DNA from: CAZQYB01 sp964582985
GTDB taxonomy: Bacteria > Planctomycetota > Phycisphaerae > Sedimentisphaerales > Anaerobacaceae
Length of the DNA: 64,000 nt
Assembly: GCA_964582985.1 (NCBI GenBank)
Contig: CAZOUM010000006.1
Location: 9,884-73,883, forward strand
Reading direction: 5' to 3'
The notes below the pieces were generated by a model that was not told the DNA's origin, did not search any database, and saw nothing but the letters and a program-made list of their open reading frames with translations. Both the position numbers and the translations under genes were made by a program. Position 1 is the stretch's first letter. Every line of letters begins with the position of its first letter. Positions 8,601 through 17,032 of the stretch are shown here, one piece after another.

Positions 8601-8713
8601 ATCAAGAATTCCTAAACATATTGTAATACATGAGGTGTTTAAGCTGCAAGTGTTTTTCATGATTTCTTCGATAGCAGACCGGCTCTGGAAGCAAGCTCTT
8701 TTGAAAGTGGGCG

Positions 8714-9787
8714 TTAGTTGTCCGTCGGTTCGGGCCAGCGTAGTGCTTGCATCAACTGATCTATTTCTGTGTCAATCTGACTGTGATATTGCTTTGGATA
8801 TGTGATACGGTATTTGATAAACCAGTCTCCGTGGGTGAATAGGTATGCTTTCGATATAACAATCTGCCGGCCGGTCAGAGTCAGTCGCTCGTAACTAAAG
8901 GTGACGCCCATGCCTTGCACTACTCCGCCAGTCTGGTTGAGCTGGACATTAGCCTCCGAAAGCAGCTTTGCACGGGGATGGAGGGTGCGGATGGCGTTTT
9001 TTACTCCCTTGAGCTCATTTCGCAATAGACCTGCTGAAGACAGACCTTTGGCAGGCTGAGCCGGGTGGATGTAAACGGTCACAAAAGCTATCTTGGATAC
9101 TAACCGCTTCAAGTCGTAGCCCACCGATACATTATACCCTAATTGGTCGTAGCGGCGGATTTGCGCGCGCTGGAAATAACCGACACTTTCTGGAAAAGCC
9201 ATCCCAGATGGCTCGTGAATGTAAGTCCCTTCTACTTGGACGACGGTTCCTCCCAGTGGCAACGGTGTTTCCGCTGCAAGAAAGGGCTTTCCCAAGAAGA
9301 TTTCGGATTTCTCCATGGGTTCCATACAGATCATAATGAAGTATTCCTTGCCGAGTGTGGGGGAAAAGTTTTCTGATGGTGGCGGAAGAATCTGCTGAAA
9401 CCCGTCGGGCACTTTCCCTACCGTGACAGTAAAATCCCTGGCAGGAACACCGAACGTGGCTTGTACCATCCATACTGATGTAAAAAATCCTAAGTTCTCG
9501 GCCTTACAACCTTCCAATACGTCCGTTGTGTGAGAAAGACCCGGGATAACAAGCTCAGGTGGATCAGGTTCGATGTAGTTGGGTCCCCTGACGAAGACGT
9601 TAACCATTACTACCTTCTTGTCCCAGTCCTGTTTACTGAGCTTAAATGTGTTGGGCCATTCAGCGACAGGTATCGGAAACGACAGCTTGATGGTCTTACA
9701 CCCGGTTAAAAATGCTACTAAACAAAGCAAAACGAATCCGAGCACGAGCTTGGGGAGCAGCTTTTCTATCATGCGGTTAGGGCCCAT
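8714..9787 (-). CDS. Hypothetical lipoprotein
   Basis: A 357-residue protein starting with a basic and hydrophobic leader and a lipobox (VAFLTGC), so it is expected to be lipid-anchored and to face the periplasm. Translation may start at the second Met (residue 6), which gives a more usual signal peptide. The body is beta-rich with no family motif that I recognise. A C-terminal segment (VISKAYLFTHGDWFIKYRITY, residues of about 310-330) resembles the ends of proteins that fold as small beta-sandwich or PsbP-like domains, but this is weak. It is transcribed away from dnaE and separated from thi4 by the riboswitch. The function is unknown. Confidence 0.7.
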   Translation of the reverse strand: MGPNRMIEKLLPKLVLGFVLLCLVAFLTGCKTIKLSFPIPVAEWPNTFKLSKQDWDKKVVMVNVFVRGPNYIEPDPPELVIPGLSHTTDVLEGCKAENLGFFTSVWMVQATFGVPARDFTVTVGKVPDGFQQILPPPSENFSPTLGKEYFIMICMEPMEKSEIFLGKPFLAAETPLPLGGTVVQVEGTYIHEPSGMAFPESVGYFQRAQIRRYDQLGYNVSVGYDLKRLVSKIAFVTVYIHPAQPAKGLSSAGLLRNELKGVKNAIRTLHPRAKLLSEANVQLNQTGGVVQGMGVTFSYERLTLTGRQIVISKAYLFTHGDWFIKYRITYPKQYHSQIDTEIDQLMQALRWPEPTDN

Positions 9788-9978
9788 ATGGTTCCTCTGC
9801 CAATCTTGTCATCTGAAGTTCGCAGATTGCATTTGACAAATTATAATACCGAGCGGTTATAGCCACAAGATCTTTTGTAAACCGGCGGAGAAAAGCTTTG
9901 CTGCGTTGGCAACTTGACATCGGTCAGTGCAAAGCCTATCATATTCCAAAAACAATATTCTTACGGACGGTTCGAGTT

Positions 9979-12900
9979 ATGTCAGGTAAAGGATTTACCC
10001 CGTTAGAGAACAAGAGGAAAAAGTCTCTAACGGGGTTTACGCATCTTCATCTGCACAGCCAGTATTCGCTGCTTGATGGGGCGATTAGCTTCGACAAATT
10101 GCTCAGACGCTGCAAAGAACTGGAAATGGAAACGATAGCGGTTACCGACCACGGCAATATGTTCGGCGCCGTCGAGTTCTATACAAAGGCCAGGTCTGCG
10201 CACATCAAGCCGATAATAGGCATCGAAGCATACGTTGCACCACGCAGCAGATTCGACAGGCAAAAGTGCAGTATCAGCGATGCGGCCTATCATCTGATAC
10301 TCTTGGCAGAAAATAATACCGGCTACAGGAATTTGCTGAAGCTGGCCAGCGCTGGTTTTACCGAAGGATTCTACTACCGCCCGAGGATTGATAAGGAAAT
10401 CCTGGCCGAATTTAGCGAAGGTTTGCTTGCCACCTCGGCGTGTCTCAAAGGCGAGATTCCCGCCCAACTGGTAAACGGCAACGATAAGGCTGCGGTTGCC
10501 GCTGCCGAAAGCTATCTGAAGATATTCGGCCCGGACCGGTTCTTCATCGAGGTCCAAATCCACGAAGATGATGAGTACCAGGTGCGGGAGGCACTAATCG
10601 CGCTTGCCAATAAGATGGGACTGGGCCTGCTTGCAACCAACGATGTGCACTTTTTGCAGGCGGACGATTACGAAGCCCACAATTGCTTATGCTGCATAAG
10701 CACCGGCAAAAACACCGACGACCCTACCAGACTTATTTATCCGAGAGACGTTTTCTTAAAGAGCACCGAGCAGATGCGCCAGCTTCCAAAGCTCGAAGCT
10801 CGAAATTCGAAATTTCAAACCGACTGGAACAGGGCCTGTGATAATACCCTGGCTATTGTTGAGCGATGTAATGTTGAGCTTGACTTAAAACACCGTCATG
10901 CGCCCCGATTTAAACCTGCCGATGGCTCGACACCGGAAGATTTTCTCACTAAGATTTGCTACGAAGGGGCAAAGCAGCGATACGGCCAAATCACCGAGCA
11001 AATAAAAGCCAGACTTAACAGAGAGCTGGACGTAATCGAATCGAAGGGTTTCGCCAGCTATTTTCTTATCGTCTGGGACTTCTGCAATTACGCCCACCAA
11101 AATCATATCCCGGCAGGCGCCAGGGGCAGCGCCGTCGGCACAGTTGTCGGATACTGCCTCGGCCTGTGCAATGTTGACCCCATCCGATACGACTTGCTTT
11201 TTGAGCGATTTATGGACCCGCAGCGCGATGAAATGCCAGATATTGACGTCGATATATGTCAGGCTAACCGAGCGAAAGTCATTGATTACGTCCGCCAGAA
11301 ATACGGCCACGTTGCGCAAATCATAACCTTCGGAACAATGAAGGCACGTGCTGTTATCCGCGACGTTTGCAGGGTACTCGGCGTTCCGTTACCAGAAGCC
11401 GACAGATTGGCCAAGCTCGTCCCCACTTCTCTTGACATGACACTGGACAAAGCCTTGAGGACTGAGCCGCAGTTAAAACAGGCCTATGAACAAAGCGACC
11501 AGACCAGGAAAGTAATTGATATCTGCAAAAGGCTCGAAGGCCTTACCCGCCACGCATCAACCCACGCCGCCGGCGTCGTCATTGCCGATGAGCCGTTGAC
11601 CAATTTCATACCTCTTTATAAAGCGGCAGGCTCCGATGACATCATAACCGCCTACGAAGGGCCTGTAGTTGAAATGGTCGGCCTGCTGAAGATGGACTTT
11701 CTGGGACTAAAGACCCTGAGCGTATTGGAGCTGGCCCGGCAACTCGTAAAAGATATTAGCAGACAGGATATCGACCTGGAAAAAATTGACCTTGACGACC
11801 CCGGGGTCTTTGAGCTGTTCGCAAACGGCAAGACAAAAGGGATTTTCCAGTTTGAGTCCGGCGGGATGCAGGACCTGCTGATGAAGATGAGGCCGGACAG
11901 AATTGAAGACCTCATCGCCGCCAACGCACTGTACCGTCCGGGGCCCATGATACTGATTCCTGATTATGTCGACCGCAAGCACGGCGCAAAATGGGACCTG
12001 CCGCACCCGATTATGAAAGAAATCCTCGATGAAACCTACGGCATTATGGTTTATCAGGAACAGGTGATGCGCATCTGCAATCGCCTCGGTGACATCCCGC
12101 TGCGGGAGGCCTATACCTTAATTAAAGCAATAAGCAAAAAGAAAGCCAGGACGATTGCCAAGGAGCGCGAACGATTTATAGCAGGCTGTGTCGATAAAGG
12201 CTTAAGCAGAACGCAGGCCCAGCAGATTTTCGAACTTATCGAGCGATTTGCCGGCTACGGCTTTAACAAAAGTCACTCAACGCGCTATGCCATCATCGCA
12301 TACCAGACCGCCTATATGAAGACCTATTGGCCCGTCGAGTATATGGCTGCTCTTCTGACCTACGAGATGGATAACATCGATAAGGTCGTGGATTACATCG
12401 CCGAGTGCGGAAGAATGGATATCGAAATCCTGCCGCCGGACATCAATGAAAGCGGTGTCGATTTCACGCCCCTTTACAAAAAGGGCGATGATGAGAAGAA
12501 GAAAGGTGTCATACGTTTTGGCCTGGCGGCGGTTAAGGGCGTTGGCGAAAAGGCCGTCGAGCAAATCATTGCAGCCCGTGAAAAAACCGGCCGATTCCAG
12601 AGCCTCTTTCATTTTTGCGAGAATGTCGACCTGCGAGCAGTCAATAAGCAGGTCATCGAAGCCCTGATAAAGGCCGGCGCTTTTGACAGACTCGGGGGAA
12701 CCCGCCCTCAAATGATGGCAGGCCTCGAAAAAGCAATGCAAATTGGAGCGGGTTTCCAGGCCGACAAACAAAACGGCCAGATGACCTTCTTCGGCCAAAT
12801 GGTCAAAGGTGACGACTATTCCCAGGACCATAAGCAGTTGCCGAACGTCCCTCCCTGGCCCGAAATGCAGATGCTCGCTTATGAAAAACAGGTGCTCGGC

Positions 12901-13506
12901 TTCTATGTCACCAGCAACCCCTTAAGCCATCACGCCGAGACAATAAACCTCTATTCGACCGTCAATACCTCACAACTGACTGACTTCGGCCAGGACCGGC
13001 AAATCGTAATCGGCGGAATGATAGCGAAAATAAGATACCATATTACGCAAAAGGGCCGAAACGCCGGCTCAAAAATGGCTGTCTTTGTCCTCGAAGACCT
13101 GCAGGGCTCTGTCGAAGCGGTGATGTTCCCCGATGTGCTGAACGCATTCGGCGACCGGTTAGTCAAAGATACGGTCGTTTTTGTAAAGGGCAAGCTCGAT
13201 TACAGAAGGGAAGAACCGAATATTATTGCTGTGGAGCTGATACCCATAGACGATGTTAGAGAAAAGCTGGCCGCCAAAGTCAGAATAAAACTGGACGCTA
13301 AAGACGTTACCGAACAAAAGGTGGCTGCGATAAAGAGCATCTGTCGGCACCACAAGGGCAGAAGTCCTGTTTATGTAGCAGTACAAACCGATAAAGGCAG
13401 AGTTTATGCAGCCGCGGACAAGAGCTTATCCGTCAACCCCGACCTTGACTTCTGCAGAAAGATGCGACAGGTCGTCGGCCCGGAAAACTTCCAACTGACA
13501 AAATAA
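9979..13506 (+). CDS. dnaE: DNA polymerase III alpha subunit, with an in-frame palindromic insertion
   Basis: The replicative polymerase, 1175 residues from the ATG at 9979. An upstream TTG at 9898 is possible, but adds 27 residues with no family likeness. The order is PHP domain (LHLHSQYSLLDG at about 23-34, VTDHGNMFGAVEFY), then the C-family polymerase core with the catalytic acidic cluster PDIDVD at about 420-425, then the helix-hairpin-helix and OB-fold region (VIGGMIAKIRYHITQKG). The length matches DnaE1 (about 1160). Residues 7-20 (TPLENKRKKSLTGF) come from a 40-bp inverted-repeat element and have no counterpart in E. coli DnaE, where the PHP motif follows almost directly after the start. 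It is followed by three lineage-specific genes, then tmk and holB. Confidence 0.95.
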   Translation: MSGKGFTPLENKRKKSLTGFTHLHLHSQYSLLDGAISFDKLLRRCKELEMETIAVTDHGNMFGAVEFYTKARSAHIKPIIGIEAYVAPRSRFDRQKCSISDAAYHLILLAENNTGYRNLLKLASAGFTEGFYYRPRIDKEILAEFSEGLLATSACLKGEIPAQLVNGNDKAAVAAAESYLKIFGPDRFFIEVQIHEDDEYQVREALIALANKMGLGLLATNDVHFLQADDYEAHNCLCCISTGKNTDDPTRLIYPRDVFLKSTEQMRQLPKLEARNSKFQTDWNRACDNTLAIVERCNVELDLKHRHAPRFKPADGSTPEDFLTKICYEGAKQRYGQITEQIKARLNRELDVIESKGFASYFLIVWDFCNYAHQNHIPAGARGSAVGTVVGYCLGLCNVDPIRYDLLFERFMDPQRDEMPDIDVDICQANRAKVIDYVRQKYGHVAQIITFGTMKARAVIRDVCRVLGVPLPEADRLAKLVPTSLDMTLDKALRTEPQLKQAYEQSDQTRKVIDICKRLEGLTRHASTHAAGVVIADEPLTNFIPLYKAAGSDDIITAYEGPVVEMVGLLKMDFLGLKTLSVLELARQLVKDISRQDIDLEKIDLDDPGVFELFANGKTKGIFQFESGGMQDLLMKMRPDRIEDLIAANALYRPGPMILIPDYVDRKHGAKWDLPHPIMKEILDETYGIMVYQEQVMRICNRLGDIPLREAYTLIKAISKKKARTIAKERERFIAGCVDKGLSRTQAQQIFELIERFAGYGFNKSHSTRYAIIAYQTAYMKTYWPVEYMAALLTYEMDNIDKVVDYIAECGRMDIEILPPDINESGVDFTPLYKKGDDEKKKGVIRFGLAAVKGVGEKAVEQIIAAREKTGRFQSLFHFCENVDLRAVNKQVIEALIKAGAFDRLGGTRPQMMAGLEKAMQIGAGFQADKQNGQMTFFGQMVKGDDYSQDHKQLPNVPPWPEMQMLAYEKQVLGFYVTSNPLSHHAETINLYSTVNTSQLTDFGQDRQIVIGGMIAKIRYHITQKGRNAGSKMAVFVLEDLQGSVEAVMFPDVLNAFGDRLVKDTVVFVKGKLDYRREEPNIIAVELIPIDDVREKLAAKVRIKLDAKDVTEQKVAAIKSICRHHKGRSPVYVAVQTDKGRVYAAADKSLSVNPDLDFCRKMRQVVGPENFQLTK
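9997..10036. repeat. Palindromic element, copy A, translated within dnaE
   Basis: A 13-bp perfect inverted repeat: ACCCCGTTAGAGA at 9997-10009 and TCTCTAACGGGGT at 10024-10036, around a 14-bp loop. It lies in frame and adds about 14 residues to the DnaE N-terminus. GGATTTAC and GGGTTTAC flank it as near-direct repeats, both reading GFT, which could be a target duplication. Confidence 0.85.
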
Positions 13507-13513
13507 GAATTTT

Positions 13514-13534
13514 AGCCACAGATTTCACAGATTT
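13514..13534 (+). repeat. Solitary CACAGATT-type repeat unit
   Basis: AGCCACAGATTTCACAGATTT directly after the dnaE stop repeats the left arm of the inverted repeat around the GxxExxY gene (15411-15430). No partner arm is seen nearby. Confidence 0.7.
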
Positions 13535-13551
13535 GTAAAGGAAAAATTATT

Positions 13552-13956
13552 ATGTGGTTACCGAAAGATGAAAGAGAGCTGTTGAAGTCTTTTTATCATA
13601 AATCAGAAAAAACAAGAGAAGTTTTTGAGCTTACGATTTATGAAGCAATGAAAATTTTGGGATTCAAGGAAAAAAAGGCATCGAAGCTAACTACCGACGA
13701 AAAATGGGCTATGGTTTTCAATGCTAATGATGACCTTAAAGATCGGAAGCTCATAAATTTTGGGCTTGAGGAACACGTTTTCAAAATAAATTTAACTCTT
13801 AATGGATTGGATTTAAGCAGGAAGTATAATTCATTTTTGATACGCAGCGGCCTTCGCTTTAAAGAATATAAAGATCATTGGATTTGGCTGATTGTTAGTT
13901 TTCTCGGAGGAATAATCGGAGCGTTGATAGTAAACTGGTTATCAAGAGGAGACTAA
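13552..13956 (+). CDS. Hypothetical protein with C-terminal membrane anchor
   Basis: A 134-residue protein with an ATG after a GGAAAAATTATT leader. Residues 1-105 look like a small mostly helical cytoplasmic domain (ELTIYEAMKILGF, TDEKWAMVFNAND). Residues of about 110-130 form a single membrane helix (WIWLIVSFLGGIIGALIV) followed by a short basic tail. I do not recognise a family. It is AT-richer than dnaE or tmk, and sits just after a CACAGATT repeat, so it is probably a later arrival between dnaE and tmk. The next gene starts 1 bp after its stop codon, so the three small genes here likely form one operon. Confidence 0.65.
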   Translation: MWLPKDERELLKSFYHKSEKTREVFELTIYEAMKILGFKEKKASKLTTDEKWAMVFNANDDLKDRKLINFGLEEHVFKINLTLNGLDLSRKYNSFLIRSGLRFKEYKDHWIWLIVSFLGGIIGALIVNWLSRGD

Positions 13957-13957
13957 A

Positions 13958-14212
13958 ATGAATGCGATACCTGGGGATACTACTATCGAAGCTGCTAGAA
14001 AGCAGTTTGAAATCCTGCGGAGACTGGGGCCGGAAGTACGCCTTAAAATGGCATTTGAGATGAGCGATAATCTTCGCAGTATCGTCGAATCGGGTGTAAG
14101 AGGACGTAATCCCGATTACAATGAACAAAAAATAAAGCAAGAAATTCTACGGCTTATGATTGGCGAAGCTCTATTTAAGCAAGTCTACCCTGATATCGAG
14201 ACACAGATATGA
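13958..14212 (+). CDS. Small helical partner of the nucleotidyltransferase
   Basis: An 84-residue, all-helical, soluble protein with an ATG behind AAGAGGAGACTAAA. Features include RRLGPEVRLKMAFEMSDNLR, then ESGVRGRNPDYNEQKI, then EILRLMIGEALF. From memory, similar small proteins with a MS..LR..VESG.R...P pattern commonly precede nucleotidyltransferase-fold genes. That is a recollection, not a search result. Its stop codon overlaps the next start by 4 bp (ATGA), so the pair is translationally coupled. This layout is typical of a two-gene toxin-antitoxin-like module, but no activity can be inferred. Confidence 0.7.
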   Translation: MNAIPGDTTIEAARKQFEILRRLGPEVRLKMAFEMSDNLRSIVESGVRGRNPDYNEQKIKQEILRLMIGEALFKQVYPDIETQI

Positions 14213-14784
14213 CAAGTCAAGAAAACTTCTTAGAAAGACTGATTAAGAAATTGGAGGAGCAGAATATCCCATATATGCTCTCCGGTTCAGTCTCAAGCAG
14301 CCTTCATGGTCAGCCGAGAGCGACAAACGATGCTGATATCGTTATAGCACCCGCAGAAGAACAGCTCATTGTTTTTGTAAAATCTCTTGGCGATGATTAC
14401 TATGTCAATCCGGATGCTGCGCGTGACGCCTTTAAGAGCAATTCGGTGTTCAATGTGATTGATATTCAAAATAGCTGGAAGGCTGATCTTATTATCCGTA
14501 AGAACCGCCCCTTCAGCAGAGAAGAATTTCAACGAAGGCAAAAAGCTAATATAATGGGTTTAGATGCTTGGGTAGTCTCACCGGAAGATATAATTTTAAG
14601 TAAACTGGAGTGGGCCAAAAATAGTAAATCCAACCAACAATTTCAGGACGCCCTTGGAGTTGCAACGGTCCAATATGATCATCTCGATAGGGATTATCTG
14701 CATAAGTGGGCCAAAGAACTGCAGGTAGACGGCTTTCTTAAGCAACTCCTCGACCGAGCAAAGAAACTTACAGATTCAAAGTAG
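14209..14784 (+). CDS. Nucleotidyltransferase-fold protein (AbiEii/MNT-like)
   Basis: A 191-residue protein with the pol-beta nucleotidyltransferase pattern: helix, then SGSVSSSLHGQPRATNDADI. Gly-Ser are the nucleotide-binding pair and Asp-Ala-Asp are the likely metal ligands. A third acidic residue (KADLII, Asp of about 85) follows on the next strand, so the triad appears complete. Later it has WVVSPEDIILSKLEW, a segment frequent in minimal nucleotidyltransferases of antitoxin or AbiE type. It overlaps the preceding 84-residue gene by 4 bp. The role may be toxin-antitoxin or a tRNA or protein nucleotidylation activity; the sequence alone does not decide. Confidence 0.82.
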   Translation: MTSQENFLERLIKKLEEQNIPYMLSGSVSSSLHGQPRATNDADIVIAPAEEQLIVFVKSLGDDYYVNPDAARDAFKSNSVFNVIDIQNSWKADLIIRKNRPFSREEFQRRQKANIMGLDAWVVSPEDIILSKLEWAKNSKSNQQFQDALGVATVQYDHLDRDYLHKWAKELQVDGFLKQLLDRAKKLTDSK

Positions 14785-14794
14785 GAAATCAAAT

Positions 14795-15412
14795 TTGAAA
14801 AATAAATTAAGCGGCAAATTTATAGTTCTCGATGGGCCGGACGGCTGCGGGAAGAGTACGCAGGCAAAACTGCTGGCACAATGGCTGCAAGAGCAGGGCG
14901 TTCCGACAGAGATGTTCCGCGACCCCGGCGGTACCACTATCGGCGAAAAGATAAGACGAATCCTGCTCAACCCCGAACACATCGTGATGAGCACACCAAT
15001 GGAAGTCTTGCTTTATATGGCGGCCAGAGCACAGCTCTGGGCTGAGAAAATAGCTCCTGCGCTAAAAAGTAACAAATGCGTCATTCTCGACCGATGGCTC
15101 TCAAGCACCTGCGCCTATCAGGGCTACGCCGGCGAATTCGGGATGGAAAAGATTATAAAAATTGCAACAGACTGTCTCGAAAGAGTCTGGCCCGATTTGA
15201 CAATTGTTCTCGATGTGGATTTGGAAACCGCAGCGCAGCGATTGAATCGCAAGCTTGACAGGATGGAGGCCAAGGGCGAGGGCTACCACCAGCGGGTCCG
15301 CGAGGGATTCTTGAAACTGGCCAAAGAACAGAAAAACTTCTTGGTAATCGATGCTGCCGGCGACATCCAAGCAGTTCACAAAAAGATAATAGAAGTAGTT
15401 AAGGGATTTTAG
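14795..15412 (+). CDS. tmk: Thymidylate kinase
   Basis: A 205-residue cytoplasmic kinase making dTDP from dTMP and ATP for DNA synthesis. The P-loop GPDGCGKST is at residues 14-22, and the dTMP-binding part is FRDPGGTTIGEKIR (about 41-54). ILDRWLSSTCAYQGY contains the DR(W/Y/F) signature that positions the substrate. The LID region (RKLDRMEAKG) lies near residue 155. The start is a TTG at 14795 with GTAGGAAA upstream. Tmk is usually near holB in bacteria, as here, with the GxxExxY cassette inserted between them. The stop codon overlaps the left repeat of that cassette. Confidence 0.94.
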   Translation: MKNKLSGKFIVLDGPDGCGKSTQAKLLAQWLQEQGVPTEMFRDPGGTTIGEKIRRILLNPEHIVMSTPMEVLLYMAARAQLWAEKIAPALKSNKCVILDRWLSSTCAYQGYAGEFGMEKIIKIATDCLERVWPDLTIVLDVDLETAAQRLNRKLDRMEAKGEGYHQRVREGFLKLAKEQKNFLVIDAAGDIQAVHKKIIEVVKGF

Positions 15413-15870
15413 CCACAGATTTCACAGATTACACTGAATTAAAAATAACTTTTTGGCACAAATGGCCGAGTACAAACATAAGGAGTTAACCAGTGAGATT
15501 ATTAACGCTGCTCATACTGTTCACAATGAGCTTGGTTACGGATTCTTAGAGAGAGTGTATCACAAGTCATTGTTTATAGAGCTAAGTAAGAGAGGTTACA
15601 GCGTAGAATTTGAGAAACCGGTCGAAGTTCGTTACGATAATCAAGTTGTTGGTGAATTTTCTGCCGACCTTTTAGTTGAAAACAAGGTAGTAGTTGAAGT
15701 CAAGGCTGCGGACAAATACGCCAATGTTTTTGAGGCACAACTACTGAACTACTTAAAGGCCATGGGACTCGAAGTGGGCTTGATTATCAACTTTGGCGCA
15801 TCTGTTGAAGTCAAACGTATGGTTTTATAAATGAAGAAGTATATCTGAGAAATCTGTGTAATCTGTGGCC
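15411..15870. mobile_element. GxxExxY cassette bounded by inverted repeats
   Basis: The left arm AGCCACAGATTTCACAGATT (15411-15430) and the right arm AATCTGTGTAATCTGTGGCC (15851-15870) are inverted copies matching at 18 of 20 positions. They enclose exactly one gene, the GxxExxY gene. The left arm overlaps the tmk stop, and the right arm ends 8 bp before the holB start. The unit of about 460 bp looks like a cargo inserted between tmk and holB. No transposase is present, so any movement would need outside help. Confidence 0.65.
15462..15830 (+). CDS. GxxExxY family protein
   Basis: A 122-residue protein named for its conserved motif, here GFLERVY in NELGYGFLERVYHKSL. It continues with the family hallmarks VEFEKPVEVRY and DLLVENKVVVEVKA, which resemble a PD-(D/E)xK nuclease core (Asp...Glu-x-Lys), and ends LINFGA. 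The ATG at 15462 is preferred over a TTG 9 bp upstream. The biochemical role of the family is not established. Members occur sporadically, including as intervening sequences in 23S rRNA, which suggests mobility. Its enclosure by inverted repeats fits that view. Confidence 0.9.
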   Translation: MAEYKHKELTSEIINAAHTVHNELGYGFLERVYHKSLFIELSKRGYSVEFEKPVEVRYDNQVVGEFSADLLVENKVVVEVKAADKYANVFEAQLLNYLKAMGLEVGLIINFGASVEVKRMVL

Positions 15871-15878
15871 AATATTAT

Positions 15879-17000
15879 ATGTCACTCAAGGAAATTTTTT
15901 GCCAGGATAAAGCGATTTCAATCTTGCAGCGGGCTTTTGCCGCAGGCAAGTCGCCGCACGCATATATCTTCGCCGGGCCGGAAGGCGTCGGCAGGTTCAA
16001 GACCGCCAGCGAATGGGCCAAGATGCTGCTTTGCAAAAATCCCGTGACCGAAAATGGTTTCACCGATAGCTGTGGCTCGTGCGAGTCCTGCCGAGTGTTT
16101 GAGGCCGACTCGCACGCCGATTTTCATACGGTCTATAAAGAATTGCGTGAATTTACGACGGATGGCAAAGGCAAACCGCCGCCCGTTGATTTGCCGAAAG
16201 ATGTCATTCGAGAATTTCTAATCGACAAAGTATCGGCAAGGCCCACCTTGTCGAAAAGAAAAGTCTTTGTCGTCAGCGAAGCCGAAAGGCTGAACAATCA
16301 CTCGCAGAACTGCCTGTTGAAAGTTTTAGAGGAGCCGCCCGATTATTGTACTATTATTCTGCTCTGCACACGCTTGGAAAAACTACTGCCTACAATCAAA
16401 TCAAGATGCCAGATAATTCGCTTCGGCCCCATCGCTGAAGAGAGGATAATCGAAGGATTAAAGGAAATAGGTATAAACCAAAAGCAGGCGCAATATTGGG
16501 CCAGGCTCGCTCAGGGCAGTTTAGGACAGGCCTTGCGGTGGGCCAGGCTTGAGCTTGCCGACGCGAACCTGTATGAAACCAAGAAAGAGTTGATAGGCTC
16601 TCTTTCGAGTTATCGGTATGCCGAATCGCAGGAATTGTCTGTCTGGCTTTTGAGTGAAAGCAAGAGAATTGCCGCCGCTTGGTTTGACCTGGACAAAACC
16701 ACCAGCAAAACCGATATCAATCGAAGGGCCCAAAAAACTCTCGTGCAAATAGTCATATCAGCCTTGCATGATGCAATGATATTAAACATCGCAGGGACAG
16801 AAGGAATCGTCAATTCCGACCAGGCCGAGCAAATAAGAACCTTGAGGCAGCGTTTTGACCCCGAGCGGTCGGCGGAAAAAATCGCCGATTGCTACAAGAG
16901 CCTCCGTTGGATTGAATCCAACGTTAACGAAAGACTTATTTTCGAGCAGCTATTGTTAAACCTCGCTGATTCTGATAAAATAAAGCTTTGGCAACAGTAA
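15879..17000 (+). CDS. holB: DNA polymerase III delta' subunit (clamp loader)
   Basis: A 373-residue AAA+ clamp-loader subunit. The Walker-A-like segment GPEGVGRFKT is at residues 33-42, with the Lys of the P-loop shifted or replaced as is common in delta'. Four zinc-binding cysteines are Cys52, Cys65, Cys68 and Cys71. VFVVSEAERLN fills the Walker B position, and LLKVLEEPP with a later TIKSRCQIIRF gives the sensor 1 region. It acts at the replisome, loading the beta clamp. DnaX is the alternative, but length and the degenerate P-loop favour delta'. It follows tmk, as in many bacteria, and the ricT-like gene starts 33 bp after its stop. Confidence 0.88.
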   Translation: MSLKEIFCQDKAISILQRAFAAGKSPHAYIFAGPEGVGRFKTASEWAKMLLCKNPVTENGFTDSCGSCESCRVFEADSHADFHTVYKELREFTTDGKGKPPPVDLPKDVIREFLIDKVSARPTLSKRKVFVVSEAERLNNHSQNCLLKVLEEPPDYCTIILLCTRLEKLLPTIKSRCQIIRFGPIAEERIIEGLKEIGINQKQAQYWARLAQGSLGQALRWARLELADANLYETKKELIGSLSSYRYAESQELSVWLLSESKRIAAAWFDLDKTTSKTDINRRAQKTLVQIVISALHDAMILNIAGTEGIVNSDQAEQIRTLRQRFDPERSAEKIADCYKSLRWIESNVNERLIFEQLLLNLADSDKIKLWQQ

Positions 17001-17032
17001 CCCTGACGTGCGTATTAGAACAGGCAATTGGA

